A model generated the notes under the pieces. It saw only the letters and a list, made by a program, of their open reading frames with translations. It made no database searches and was not told where the DNA came from. From assembly GCA_017883205.1 (NCBI GenBank), contig JADGNZ010000020.1, positions 1 to 64,000 on the forward strand: a DNA stretch of 64,000 nucleotides. Reading direction: 5' to 3'. A program made the position numbers and the translations under genes. Below are positions 33,979 through 43,379 of the stretch, one piece after another. Position 1 is the stretch's first letter; each line of letters opens with the position of its first letter. Origin of the DNA: Thermoanaerobaculia bacterium (GTDB lineage Bacteria; Acidobacteriota; Thermoanaerobaculia; Gp7-AA8).

Positions 33979-35120
33979 GAGTGTTCCACCGTCGAGAGGA
34001 AGAGGCCACCCTCGACCACGATGGTCTGGCCCGCGGTGAGACCGCCAGTGATCTCCTGCTGATCGCCCATGCGCGATCCGAGCTGCACGCTCTGGCGCCC
34101 GAATGTTCCATCCGGTTTGGCGAGGAAGACGAACGGAAGATTCTCCTCATCACGCAGCACCGCCGAGACCGGAACGAGCAATCCCTGACTCTCCGTCTGG
34201 GACTGGATGACCGCGCGCACATAGAGATCGCGCTTGAGCACCTCGCCGGGATTCGGAACGTCGATGCGGACCGAGACGGCCCGCGTATTCGGATCGACGA
34301 GCGCGGCGATGTAGCTAACTCTCCCTTTCAACGACGCCGCGCCGGCGCCCGTCACCACCTCGGCGGTATCTCCGATTTTCACGAAGGGGAGATCGGACTC
34401 GAACACGTTGGCGAGCACCCAGACGTTCGACAAATCGGCGACCGTAAAACAGGGTGTGGTTCCGGCCTGCAGCAACTGTCCGGGCGAGATCAGCTTCTCG
34501 ACGACGGTGCCCGAGAGCGGCGAGCGAATGGTTCCTCCCGGATTCGTGACCGGGCGGTTCTGCTGGATGTCATCGATCGTCTGCTGCGTGACGCCGAGGC
34601 TGCGGAGTTGCTGCAGAGCGGAATCGCGGTCCGCCTCGGCTCCCACCGCATCGGTCTCGGCCTGCTCCATGTCGCGGCGCGCGATCGCATCGTTCTTGAA
34701 GAGTTGGCGATCGAGCTCGGCGACGCGCTTGGCATTGCGCGCGGTCGCTTCCGCCCGCCGCAGTGCGCTCATGGCGGCGGCGAAGTCAGGCGAGGCGACG
34801 ATGGCCATGGCCTCCCCTCGGACCACATGACTGCCGAAGCCGACGAGGATGCGGGCGACCGGTCCCGAGATCGGAGAGAGCACCTGCGTGGAGCGGTTCT
34901 GATCGAAGGCCACTGTGCCGGTCGCTTCGATGCTGCGGTGGAATCGCGACACCGCCACGACCGCGGTGCGCACATTGCGAACCGCGGCATTCGCGGTTTT
35001 CGCTTCGGTTTCGGTCTTGCTGTTGGTTTCCTGCGAGCAGGCGACGGTCAGTGCCAGCACGACGCTTGCGCCGATCAGGGCGATCGATTGCAGGGAACGA
35101 TTCGATTGCTGCTTACTCAT
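33975..35120 (-). CDS. RND efflux periplasmic adaptor (CusB/CzcB family), lipoprotein
   Basis: 381 residues from ATG 35120; the frame is open further upstream only within the preceding gene. A signal peptide with lipobox (LTVACSQ) makes it a likely lipoprotein. A barrel-sandwich and helical hairpin follow (STQVLSPISGPVARILVGFG, RRAEATARNAKRVAELDRQL), then PLSGTVVEKLISPGQLLQAG, and beta-barrel and membrane-proximal domains ending LTAGQTIVVEGGLFLSTV. It links the pump to the outer-membrane channel. Starts inside the end of the upstream gene (8-base overlap) and overlaps the pump gene by 4 bases. Confidence 0.93.
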   Translation of the reverse strand: MSKQQSNRSLQSIALIGASVVLALTVACSQETNSKTETEAKTANAAVRNVRTAVVAVSRFHRSIEATGTVAFDQNRSTQVLSPISGPVARILVGFGSHVVRGEAMAIVASPDFAAAMSALRRAEATARNAKRVAELDRQLFKNDAIARRDMEQAETDAVGAEADRDSALQQLRSLGVTQQTIDDIQQNRPVTNPGGTIRSPLSGTVVEKLISPGQLLQAGTTPCFTVADLSNVWVLANVFESDLPFVKIGDTAEVVTGAGAASLKGRVSYIAALVDPNTRAVSVRIDVPNPGEVLKRDLYVRAVIQSQTESQGLLVPVSAVLRDEENLPFVFLAKPDGTFGRQSVQLGSRMGDQQEITGGLTAGQTIVVEGGLFLSTVEHS

Positions 35121-36420
35121 GCGTTTCTCCCGTGTTGACCGTAGACATCTTGGGAAGCGACGTGCCGATGGCCAGTTCCAGCGCCGCCTCGGCGTCATTC
35201 GCCGCACCCAACGCATCCGCGTACTGCCGCTCGGCGTCGAGCAGCGTTCGTTTGGCGTCGAGCAGATCGAGCGCCGACGAGCCGCCCAATCCGTAGCTCG
35301 CAGAAGCGACGCGATAAACCTCGTTTGCTTCGGGCAGAAGCTGATCGCGAATGAAAATCGCCTGACGAAGCGCGATCGAGGCGTTGGCGAATGCGGTTTG
35401 CACGTCAAGGCTGATCTGCGCGCGAATGTCGCTGATGCTCGCGGTGAGCTCGGACTCGCGATGTTGGGCCGCGGCGATCTCGCCGCGCTGGTGCTGCCAG
35501 AAGAGGATCGGGATGCCGAACGAGACCCCGCTAGTGAATGACGTTGGCGTCCCATCCGCCGCGTTGCGCGTGAATGACACGCTGAGGTCCGGCGCCCAGA
35601 ATTTGCCGGCCAGCCGCGTGGCCGCCCTGGCGCCTTCAAGCTGCGTCGCGAGGCTTTGCAGCTCGGGCCGCGACGACTCCGCCAGCTTCTCGAGAGCATC
35701 GACCGCCGCGAGCGAGCTGGGGATCTGCAGGTCATCGGTCAGTTCCAGCGGCGCGCCACCAGATCGCCCCAACAGACGATTGAGCGTCGCGCGCGCGGTG
35801 GCAGCGGTGCGCTCGTTTGCGATGAGGTCGTTCTCGGCCTGTGAGACGTCGACCTGCGCTTTGACTACGTCGACCTTGGCAACGGTGCCGGCCATGAATC
35901 GCGCCTGCGTCTTCTGGAGGAAGTCCTGCGCATACCCTTTGCTCGTGATCAGGTCGTCTGCATGCCGCTTCGCCACGAGGATTGCGTCGTAGGCCTGTAC
36001 CGCCTGCGACGCCACCTGCTGGCGCAGTTGCGTCAAGTTGAATTCAGCGACGCGCAGGTCCGCGGTGGCGACGGCGCGTCGAAGGCTCGTTTTTCCAGGA
36101 AACGGAATCGTCACCGCCACACCTTGATCGCTGCCGGTCGACGAGCGCGGGCTCAGCGGATGCGGCAAGCCGCTCACATCCGCCGCAAAGCTCGGATCCG
36201 GAAAGGCCGCCGCGACGACGACTTGCGCACGCGCCTGCTCGACTTGTTCGCGCGCGGCGATCAGGCCGTAGTTGCGAGCGAGTGCTTGATCGATTGCCTG
36301 CTGCCGCGAGAGCCGAAGCAGCTCTCCGGCCGCAGGGGCAATCGTCAGATCCTGCGCATATGCGAATGGTGAAATACCGCCGACAACAAAAAGAATGCAG
36401 AAGCCCGCGCTCTTGAGCAC
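35113..36420 (-). CDS. RND efflux outer-membrane factor (TolC/CusC/CzcC family)
   Basis: 435 residues with a signal peptide (MLKSAGFCILFVVGGISPFAYA). Two TolC-type outer-membrane efflux repeats are visible, each with long helices and short strand segments (AFPDPSFAADVSGLPHPLSP ... QGVAVTIPFPGKTSLRRAVA; FWAPDLSVSFTRN ... GVSFGIPILFWQHQRGEIAA). It forms the channel of the metal exporter. First of the three main operon genes; 45 bases downstream of the small His/Cys protein. Confidence 0.92.
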   Translation of the reverse strand: MLKSAGFCILFVVGGISPFAYAQDLTIAPAAGELLRLSRQQAIDQALARNYGLIAAREQVEQARAQVVVAAAFPDPSFAADVSGLPHPLSPRSSTGSDQGVAVTIPFPGKTSLRRAVATADLRVAEFNLTQLRQQVASQAVQAYDAILVAKRHADDLITSKGYAQDFLQKTQARFMAGTVAKVDVVKAQVDVSQAENDLIANERTAATARATLNRLLGRSGGAPLELTDDLQIPSSLAAVDALEKLAESSRPELQSLATQLEGARAATRLAGKFWAPDLSVSFTRNAADGTPTSFTSGVSFGIPILFWQHQRGEIAAAQHRESELTASISDIRAQISLDVQTAFANASIALRQAIFIRDQLLPEANEVYRVASASYGLGGSSALDLLDAKRTLLDAERQYADALGAANDAEAALELAIGTSLPKMSTVNTGETHE

Positions 36421-36465
36421 AGAGCCCTCCTTGCACCTGGAAGGTCAAGTGGAGGGAAGGGGGAA

Positions 36466-36807
36466 CTAGCAGGCGGGAGGGGCGCGGCCGCGGGCGTCAT
36501 CGTGAAATCCGGACGCCGCAAACACCGTCAAGGCGGGCAGTGCGAGAGTCTGGTTCACGCCGGGAGGCGTAACGCCGGTCCACGAGATCAGTGCCGTGGC
36601 CAGGCTGAAGGTGCGGCAGGCCAGGCAATCGTTCGTCGCCGCATTCCGGCCGGACGACCGTTTGTTAAGCGCTTGCCCCTGCTGCTGAACGCTTCCCTGC
36701 GCTCCGGCCTGGAGATGAACATGCAGTTGCGGAGCGGCGGCATACATCTCCACCGCTGCGAACACAACCACCATCAATCCGGCCAACCAGCGCCGAGCAC
36801 GCAACAT
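36466..36807 (-). CDS. Small exported His/Cys protein leading the metal-efflux operon
   Basis: 113 residues from ATG 36807, where a hydrophobic leader begins (RRWLAGLMVVVFAAVEMYAA). The mature part has HVHL near residue 28, a CLAC pair near 62-65 and ends in RAPPAC. His-x-His and Cys-x-x-Cys motifs plus the RAPP end resemble small periplasmic proteins (DUF2946-like) found beside copper or heavy-metal exporters, so a metal-binding or sensing role is plausible by position. In-frame extension up to 36963 has no supporting features. Confidence 0.65.
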   Translation of the reverse strand: MLRARRWLAGLMVVVFAAVEMYAAAPQLHVHLQAGAQGSVQQQGQALNKRSSGRNAATNDCLACRTFSLATALISWTGVTPPGVNQTLALPALTVFAASGFHDDARGRAPPAC

Positions 36808-37034
36808 GGGCGGGGACACTAACACAGGCCGCTGAACAGCCGAAAGTGGCCATCCATTGCAGAATTCGAACAGTTTGTTGTTCGGCGGCACGTTGCAGGG
36901 CGCAGTAGTCAATCCGGATACGACGGACGATCGAAACGCCGCTGGCTCCGTCAACGGAACCACTCATCGACTGAAACCGACCATTCACTGGCATCGCCTT
37001 GCGGTCACCGACCTTCTCGTCATAATCGCCCCGA

Positions 37035-38840
37035 ATGCCGCCCCACAACGTCGCTGCGCTTGTGCACCTGGTCGGCTTTCTGACGGGCGCGGCGCTCTAC
37101 GCGATGCTCTTCGCGCTGGTGTTGCGGCGGCGGATGGGCGGCGATCGTTTGCCGCTCGGAACAGCGATCCTCGGCCTGATCTGGAACCTGAGCGGGCTGG
37201 CCGTCTTCGGAATCCGCGATTTCGCCGGCGTCGATCCGCCGGCCTTCCTGCTTGCCACTGCCTACAGCGCTCTCGGCTTCCTGCCTGCGGTCGTCGTGCA
37301 CTCCGTCCTTCGATCGCAGTCGGAAGCGCGGCACAGGCGGATGGCAGCGATCGTCATCGCCTCGGCGTACACGGTCAGCACCGTCGCCGAAACGCTGATG
37401 TTCTGGACGGCGTTTCATGGCGGCCAGGTACCCTCGGCGTTCGCGCTGCAACTTCTGACCTGGTTCTACCTCGGCCTGACCATTCCGCTCTTCCTTCTGA
37501 CTCGCAAACGAACAGGCTCCGCGCGCGGTTGGTCGATCGTCGCGCTGGCGGTCTTCGCCGTCTCCGCCCTCCACCTCAGCCATCGCGAGGGAGCGACGGA
37601 GTCGTGGTACGTGGAGCTCGCGGGACACCACGCATCGATCCCGCTGATCTTCGCGATCCTCTATCAGGACTTCCGCTTCGCGCTGGCCGATCTCTTTCTG
37701 AAGCGTGCCCTGGCACTCTTTGCGCTCGTAGCCATCGCCTCGGGTATCTACGTCGGCATCGAAGTTCCGCTGCTGGCGCAACACGACTTTCGCAGCGACC
37801 CCGTCGCGGTCGGCGGCTCCGTCATTCTCTGGGTCGGGCTGGCTCTTCTTTACCCGCCACTCTGCCGCGCCGCCACCTGGATCATCGATCGCCTCGTTCT
37901 GCACCGCGCCGACTACAAGCGCCTTCGCGAGGCCTTCGATCAACGTCTCTCCGCGATCGAAGAGCCGCAAGCGGTGATGGACGCCCTCGTCGATGCGCTG
38001 CGAGCCCCGTTGGCGGCGAATGAAATGCGCTGGATCGAAGGTGATGATGGCGGCGGCGACGATCCAGCGACGATCATTCCGACCACCGAATTGCCGCGTT
38101 ATGCGCTCGTCGTTGGCCCGCTCGCGGGTGGCAGGCGTCTGCTCTCGGACGATACCGAGATGCTCAACAACATCGCGCTTCTCGCCGCGCGCCGCATCGA
38201 CGCTATCCGCCTGTCACGCGAGCGCTACCAGCAGAACAAGCTGACGGCCGAGGCGGAGCTCAGGGCGTTGCGGGCGCAGGTGAACCCTCACTTCCTCTTC
38301 AATGCCCTGAACACGATCGGCTTTCTCATCCAGACCTCTCCCGCGCGCGCGCATGGGACGTTGATGAAACTGACGACGCTTCTGCGCGGCGTGCTGCGCT
38401 CGGCCGGCAGCGCCACGACGCTCGGCGATGAGATCGATCTCGTCAGCGCCTACCTGGAGATCGAGCGTGCCCGCTTCGAAGAGCGGCTGCGCGTCGACAT
38501 CGACGTTCCGGGCGAGCTGCGCGGGATCCGCGTGCCGGCCCTGATGATCCAGCCGCTGGTCGAGAACGCGATCAAGCACGGGATCGCCAACAGCAGAAGC
38601 GGCGGCCGCGTGGCCATCGAGAGCAGATCGGACGGGCACAAGCTCGCAATTACCGTCCGCAACAGCGGCGCGCACGCGACCGATGCGGAGATCACTCGCG
38701 GCCGGAAGAATGGGGTCGGCCTTGCAAACCTCGATGCCCGCCTCCGCCATCAGTACGGCGACGCTGCCACTCTGACGCTCGTGGCCTCGGCCGGCGAGAC
38801 GTGCGCCGAGATCGTTCTCCCGCTCGGGAGGCGCGCGTGA
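37035..38840 (+). CDS. LytS-type sensor histidine kinase with membrane sensor
   Basis: 601 residues. About eight hydrophobic segments occupy residues 1-280, followed by a GAF-like linker and the LytS/YehU-type phosphoacceptor domain (LRALRAQVNPHFLFNALNTI, with His as acceptor) and an HATPase domain (PLVENAIKHGI, GVGLANLDARLRHQYG). Its stop overlaps the GTG of the next gene (GTGA), so it forms a two-component pair with the LytTR regulator. The signal sensed is unknown. It is divergent from the metal-efflux operon, which does not prove a link. Confidence 0.93.
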   Translation: MPPHNVAALVHLVGFLTGAALYAMLFALVLRRRMGGDRLPLGTAILGLIWNLSGLAVFGIRDFAGVDPPAFLLATAYSALGFLPAVVVHSVLRSQSEARHRRMAAIVIASAYTVSTVAETLMFWTAFHGGQVPSAFALQLLTWFYLGLTIPLFLLTRKRTGSARGWSIVALAVFAVSALHLSHREGATESWYVELAGHHASIPLIFAILYQDFRFALADLFLKRALALFALVAIASGIYVGIEVPLLAQHDFRSDPVAVGGSVILWVGLALLYPPLCRAATWIIDRLVLHRADYKRLREAFDQRLSAIEEPQAVMDALVDALRAPLAANEMRWIEGDDGGGDDPATIIPTTELPRYALVVGPLAGGRRLLSDDTEMLNNIALLAARRIDAIRLSRERYQQNKLTAEAELRALRAQVNPHFLFNALNTIGFLIQTSPARAHGTLMKLTTLLRGVLRSAGSATTLGDEIDLVSAYLEIERARFEERLRVDIDVPGELRGIRVPALMIQPLVENAIKHGIANSRSGGRVAIESRSDGHKLAITVRNSGAHATDAEITRGRKNGVGLANLDARLRHQYGDAATLTLVASAGETCAEIVLPLGRRA

Positions 38841-39616
38841 GAGACCGGCTGCGGATCGTCGTCGCCGATGACGAGAGGTCCGCGCGCTCCGTGCTCGTGG
38901 CGATGCTGCGCGGCTTCGACGACGTCGAGATCGTCGGCGAGGCGACGGATGGAGCCGCGGCCGTGGAGCTGATCGAGCGCGAGAAACCCGACCTGGCGCT
39001 GCTCGATCTGCAGATGCCCGAAGTCGACGGCATCGGCGTCGTGCGGCTTCTCAAACGCGCATCGATGCCGATGATCGCCTTCGTCACGGCCTATGACGAG
39101 TACGCGGTCCGCGCCTTCGAGCTGAATGCCGTCGACTATCTCCTCAAGCCGGTCGACGCCACGCGCCTCCGCGAGACCGTGAGCCGGGCCATCGACCGGC
39201 TCGACCGCGACGACGCTCGCGAAGTCTCGGTGAGAAACGTCCGCTCGGCGGCAATGGCATTCGAAGCCTCGACCGCGGCACCGCTACGCCGCATTCCGGT
39301 GCGCCGGAAGAACGAGATCGTCCTCGTGAACGTGAGTGAGGTTGCGTCGATCATAGCGGACGGGGAGTTGCTTCACCTGACGACGATTCGCGGCATCAAG
39401 CACACGATCTCGTATCGCCTCAAAGATCTCGAAGCCCGCCTCGACCGCGAAGAGTTCGTCCGCCTGAGCCGCGGCACGCTGGCAAACATCAGCGCCATCA
39501 CGAAAGCCACGCCGATGCCGGGCGGAACGTTCGTGCTCTCGCTTTCCAACGGACAGGAGCTGCAGACGAGCCGCTTTCATTCGCGGCTTCTGCGAGAGCG
39601 GCTGCTGCGGCTGTGA
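38837..39616 (+). CDS. LytTR-type response regulator
   Basis: 259 residues from GTG 38837, which overlaps the stop of the kinase. The receiver has IVVADDERSARSVLV, DLALLDLQMPEVDG with the phospho-acceptor Asp, FVTAYDEYA and DYLLKPVD. The C-terminal LytTR DNA-binding domain follows (IPVRRKNEIVLVNVSEVASI, EEFVRLSRGTLANISAI). An upstream in-frame ATG at 38801 would lengthen the overlap to 40 bases and is less likely. Confidence 0.93.
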   Translation: MRDRLRIVVADDERSARSVLVAMLRGFDDVEIVGEATDGAAAVELIEREKPDLALLDLQMPEVDGIGVVRLLKRASMPMIAFVTAYDEYAVRAFELNAVDYLLKPVDATRLRETVSRAIDRLDRDDAREVSVRNVRSAAMAFEASTAAPLRRIPVRRKNEIVLVNVSEVASIIADGELLHLTTIRGIKHTISYRLKDLEARLDREEFVRLSRGTLANISAITKATPMPGGTFVLSLSNGQELQTSRFHSRLLRERLLRL

Positions 39617-39650
39617 AGCATCGTTCCGCGACATGACGATGCAGTCGAGG

Positions 39651-39743
39651 GATTTGCTGGAATGGCCATCGATGAAAGCCACTCTCGAAGAAGTTGAGAA
39701 TGAGGCCAACGAAGTGCGCGCCCGAAAGTCCCCATTTTCTTGA
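39651..39743 (+). pseudogene. Antitoxin (vapB/Phd-like) 5' remnant
   Basis: From ATG 39672 a 23-codon frame reads MKATLEEVENEANEVRA and stops at 39743. It matches the start of the intact antitoxin at 43881 (MKVTLEEVLSEASQY), and the similarity continues upstream of the start (GATTTGCT... at 39653 and in 43860-43867). The rest of the gene and its toxin are gone. It ends exactly where the stop of the convergent HigA gene begins. Confidence 0.5.
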
Positions 39744-40028
39744 TTACGCAGCAAGCTCAACCCGTACAGTACGACCAAGTCTCGTCTCGAGCGTGATGAG
39801 CATTTCGAGGCTGAACCGTTCCCATTTGCCACGAACAAGGTCGGAAACGCGGGACTGAGCGATACCGAGGCGCTTTGCCGCCTCAGCCTGCGTGAGTCCG
39901 TTTTTGTCGATGTAAATACGGAGATCACCCATAAGACTAGCGCGCATCTGCAGAACCGCCGCCTCGGCCGGCTCAAAGCCAAGCTGGAGGAAAACGTTAC
40001 CGCCGGACATGGTTTTTTTCTTTTTCAT
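39744..40028 (-). CDS. higA: HigA/XRE-type antitoxin
   Basis: 94 residues with an XRE helix-turn-helix in the middle (RIYIDKNGLTQAEAAKRLGI, then QSRVSDLVRGKWERFSLEML) of the type partnered with Gp49-like toxins. The Lys-rich start (MKKKKTM) overlaps the end of the toxin gene by 4 bases. It should bind its own promoter together with the toxin. Confidence 0.88.
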   Translation of the reverse strand: MKKKKTMSGGNVFLQLGFEPAEAAVLQMRASLMGDLRIYIDKNGLTQAEAAKRLGIAQSRVSDLVRGKWERFSLEMLITLETRLGRTVRVELAA

Positions 40029-40345
40029 TCCTCGCCTCCGATCTCACGATACCGCCTGCGGGCTAGCTCAATGTCTGCTTTCCGTGTCCTTCGGGTCTTC
40101 TTCTGGAACGCGTGCAGGACGTATACATTGTCTGCAAACCTGGCCACCAAGATCACCCGCCACTCACCCAGCACATGAATGCGAATCTCCATCGCCCCCG
40201 GACCTACTTCTTTCATCGGCTTCCAATCCGATGGCATCAATCCTTGCTGAACAAAGCTCATCTCGAAGCCGGCCGCCCGACGTGCCTCGTCAGAAAAGTT
40301 TCTCAGGTCTTCGAGGCTGGAACCCACGAACGTCAGTGGCTTCAT
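40025..40345 (-). CDS. higB: HigB/Gp49-like (RelE superfamily) toxin
   Basis: 106 residues. Family signs are FVGSSLEDLRNFSDEARRAA, the MKEVGPGAMEIRIHVLGEWR core with catalytic basic residues, and VYVLHAFQKKTRRTRKADIE near the end. These are mRNA-cleaving, ribosome-associated toxins. Toxin-first gene order with a 4-base overlap to the antitoxin is typical of HigBA. Confidence 0.88.
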   Translation of the reverse strand: MKPLTFVGSSLEDLRNFSDEARRAAGFEMSFVQQGLMPSDWKPMKEVGPGAMEIRIHVLGEWRVILVARFADNVYVLHAFQKKTRRTRKADIELARRRYREIGGEE

Positions 40346-40409
40346 TCCGACGATTATATAAGTTTATTGATGCAGTTGCATCGACGAACGCGGAGTCGCA
40401 TGGGACTGT

Positions 40410-40447
40410 GACTTTCAAGATGGGGTCAGGTCTACTTTTGAAAGTGA
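40410..40447. repeat. GGGGTCAGGTCT REP-like hairpin, single copy
   Basis: GACTTTCAAGATGGGGTCAG is followed by GTCTACTTTTGAAAGTGA, so ACTTTCAA and TTGAAAGT pair around GGGGTCAGGTCT. The same element occurs as an inverted pair at 62758-62870. Similar sequences are tied to REP-associated (RAYT) transposases elsewhere; none is in this window. The surrounding gap 40346-40589 has nothing else I can support. Confidence 0.8.
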
Positions 40448-40589
40448 CGAGGGAATCCGGCGCCCGACGGATCAGATTAGATTGGTGCCACTTTCAGCCC
40501 CTCAGCTTCTGGTTAGCCCAGCGTCGGCATCGCGATCAACACACCTCCTTCAAGAGACGCCCGACACTTCCCTCATCAGCGCAGCTACG

Positions 40590-43013
40590 TCAGAACGTAT
40601 ACCGCGCCCTTATCGCCAGCATCCGCGGCGGGATCACGTGCGTTCCTCCGAACGTCGACAGGACGTTGTAGACGCCCTTCTTGTTCGTGGCGTTCAGAAG
40701 GTCAGCCTGCAGGCTGAGGGGCATGTGGTACGAGGCCAGGTCGGCGCCGAGCGAGAAGTCGACGATCGTGCGCGGCTTGACGCGGTTCGGATCGAGATCG
40801 GTTCCTGAATTCTCATTGATATACGGCGCCGCAAACGCGTTGTCCGGATCGGCGAGGAGGGAGGCGATGTCAGCGCCGGTCACCAGCCCGGAGTCGTAGC
40901 GGACGTTCGTCGCCACCCAGACGCCCGAGTCGCCGAAGTCGTAGCTCAGCGCGCCCTGCGCTTGCAGCTTCTGGTCGTGGTCGATGAGGAAGGGGCCGCC
41001 TGTGAGCGTGTCGACCGCGCCCGCATCGAGGAAAAGGCCTCCGGTGAGAGGTGGGACGTACTCGGCGTGCGTGTGTCCGAGCGAGAGGAATCCTCGAAAG
41101 CCAGCAGTCTTCGCCAGATCGACGCGCATGTCCCATCCATCGAGATGGCCTGCTTTGAACGCAAGCGGGAAGACGAGGCCGGTGTTCTCGAACTGATCCT
41201 GATCGCCGGCGAAGCGCGAACGGCGCCGCCAGTAATCCGCGTCGAAGCGCACACGGCCGCCCAGCGCCTGTTGCACGCCGGCAGTCATCGCGTTCTGCCG
41301 TTCCGAATGGACCAGCAGATCGCCACCGCCCAGAGCCTGTGAGTCTTTGACCGCAGGAGGCGCCAGCGCTGCCGCCGCTGCCGACGAGCCGAAGAGGATG
41401 TTCTCGAACTCGGGCGTGTAGAGGACTTTGTTGTACGACGCGCGGAAAACAGTCTTCGACGACGGGATGAACCAGGCGGCGCCGAGACGCGGCTCGACCT
41501 CCGCCTCGCTCAGAGGCAGGGAGTTGCGGTCGTAGCGCACGCCGAGGTTCGCGGTCAGGTTGCCGAACTTGATGTTGTCCTGGATGTAGGCGGCGTTGTA
41601 GCTCCCGGTGCGGCTGTCGCTGAAGCTGAAGAGATGGCCGCCGCGGGTCAGGTCATACGGTGCGAGGCTGGGGTTGAACGCGTCGGGAATGGAGGGGTCG
41701 TTCAAACCGGGATCGGTAATGCCGAATGAGAACTTCTCGCGGATCGGATAGCGCTTGAGGTTGAGGCCGATCTTCACCTCGTTGTTGGTGTTCGTCCAAC
41801 TCCAGGCCGGCGCGATGCCGTAGTTGTTGAGCGTGCGGTCCGAGGCCACGATGACCGGCGTATCGTTCGGCGTTCCGTCGAGCTTGAACTTCGAGAAGCG
41901 GCCGAAGGCCACGAGCTCGAGAACGGACGTCTGCGAGAGGACGCTTTGCCATCCGAGGTTGAAATTCTGATCGGCGCTGCGCACGCGCTCGTTCTGGCCG
42001 GCGGCCTCCTGCGTGAAGGTGTTCGGGACGTCGCGATGCGTTTCTCCGAGGAGCGCGGTGAAACGGAAGGAGCTCTTCGAATCCGGCGCCTGCGTATCGA
42101 GGCGCAGGAAGCCGCGGTACGTGTCGCCTTGGTTGTGCAGGTTGTCGAAGTTGACGGGGTCGAGAAAGCGGTCGGACTTCGAGCCATTGATGGAGCCGAA
42201 GTAGCCGAAGGTCTGCGAACCGCCGGCGACCGACGCTCCCGCCTCCGTGGTAGCGAACTTGGATCCACCGACGAAGACCTCGGTCTTCGGAGCGCCCGCG
42301 CCGAGGCCGGATTTGGTCGTCAGGTTGATGACGGCTCCGACCTTCTCGCCGAATTCGGCGGGCACGTTGCCGTAGATGATCTCGATGCCTTGCGCGATGC
42401 CGGGATCGATCGAGTTGGAGAAGGTGACTCCGGTCTGGTCGGAGATGGTCTGGCCGTCGATGACGTACTCGCTCTGGCTGTGCGCGCCCTGGAAGTGGAA
42501 TCGTCCGTTCTCGTCTTTGGCGAAGCCGGGGGTGGAAGTGACGATCTGCTCCATGGCGCGCGAAGCAACCGCTGCAGGCGCCTTGGCGATGTACGACTTA
42601 TCGATGTCGATGTGGCTCTGCGAGTTGTCGGTCTCGAGCTGCGCGGCAGGAGGTTCCGCGGTGACGCTGATCGACTCCGAGACGCCGGATACTTTGAGCG
42701 TGATCGTCTCGTCGAGGGGAACCGGCGAGTGCACGTCGACTGAGACATGCGACGGCTGGAAGCCTTGCACATCGACGTGAATCTCGTAAGGGTTGTACGG
42801 CACGTTGTTGAAATTGAAAACGCCATCGGCGGCCGTCGCGGCGTCCTGCTTGAAGCCGGTGATGTCGTTGCGGAGCTGCACGACCACTCCGGCCAGCGGC
42901 TTGTTGTCGGGCCCGAGAACTTTGCCGCGTACGGCCCCGGCGCTGGCGGCGAAGAGAGATGTGGGAAAGAGGATCGCTGCGGCAAGCAGCAGAGTTGAGG
43001 CAATGGATTTCAA
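40590..43013 (-). CDS. Oar-like TonB-dependent receptor with carboxypeptidase-regulatory domain
   Basis: 807 residues. Signal peptide (MKSIASTLLLAAAILFPTSLFA), then a CarboxypepD_reg domain (GAVRGKVLGPDNKPLAGVVV ... YEIHVDVQGFQPS, about 25-110), a plug (RAMEQIVTSTPGFAKDENGR, EYVIDGQTISDQTG, GIEIIYGNVPAEFGEK) and an outer-membrane barrel ending in an aromatic residue (RARYTF). This layout is the Oar-like type greatly expanded in Acidobacteriota and Bacteroidota for import of large polymers. No obvious operon partner. Confidence 0.92.
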   Translation of the reverse strand: MKSIASTLLLAAAILFPTSLFAASAGAVRGKVLGPDNKPLAGVVVQLRNDITGFKQDAATAADGVFNFNNVPYNPYEIHVDVQGFQPSHVSVDVHSPVPLDETITLKVSGVSESISVTAEPPAAQLETDNSQSHIDIDKSYIAKAPAAVASRAMEQIVTSTPGFAKDENGRFHFQGAHSQSEYVIDGQTISDQTGVTFSNSIDPGIAQGIEIIYGNVPAEFGEKVGAVINLTTKSGLGAGAPKTEVFVGGSKFATTEAGASVAGGSQTFGYFGSINGSKSDRFLDPVNFDNLHNQGDTYRGFLRLDTQAPDSKSSFRFTALLGETHRDVPNTFTQEAAGQNERVRSADQNFNLGWQSVLSQTSVLELVAFGRFSKFKLDGTPNDTPVIVASDRTLNNYGIAPAWSWTNTNNEVKIGLNLKRYPIREKFSFGITDPGLNDPSIPDAFNPSLAPYDLTRGGHLFSFSDSRTGSYNAAYIQDNIKFGNLTANLGVRYDRNSLPLSEAEVEPRLGAAWFIPSSKTVFRASYNKVLYTPEFENILFGSSAAAAALAPPAVKDSQALGGGDLLVHSERQNAMTAGVQQALGGRVRFDADYWRRRSRFAGDQDQFENTGLVFPLAFKAGHLDGWDMRVDLAKTAGFRGFLSLGHTHAEYVPPLTGGLFLDAGAVDTLTGGPFLIDHDQKLQAQGALSYDFGDSGVWVATNVRYDSGLVTGADIASLLADPDNAFAAPYINENSGTDLDPNRVKPRTIVDFSLGADLASYHMPLSLQADLLNATNKKGVYNVLSTFGGTHVIPPRMLAIRARYTF

Positions 43014-43379
43014 GGTCGGTTCTCCTGTAGGCGCACGTAGCGCGGCGGCAGTAGATGCGCCGCTGCAGGCGGGCCGAACCGCTTTTCAATGAATGGATTG
43101 AATGTGCCGGTGAGTGGCAACGAAGCCTGGACGAGCGCCGTGGTCGGAGCACGCGTTCAATCGAACGTGCACTTCCGGTCCTGGCTGTATTCGTTGTTCT
43201 CGGCGCAGCTTCACCCGGCTGCGGTTCAGCGCGACCCGTCCCCGTGGGATTTCGGGACGAAGATCATTCGGGTGTTCCGCGGCGTCGTCCCATGATGCGG
43301 AAACCGCAGCCAGTTGAGGGATTTTCGCTCTGCACGTGACGCAACGGAGATCGATGTCGACATCGAGCCTTCAAGGAAT

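Noticed and set aside
43055-43339. Three overlapping short plus-strand frames upstream of the Oar-like receptor
   Set aside because: No ribosome site, no family resemblance and mutually exclusive frames.
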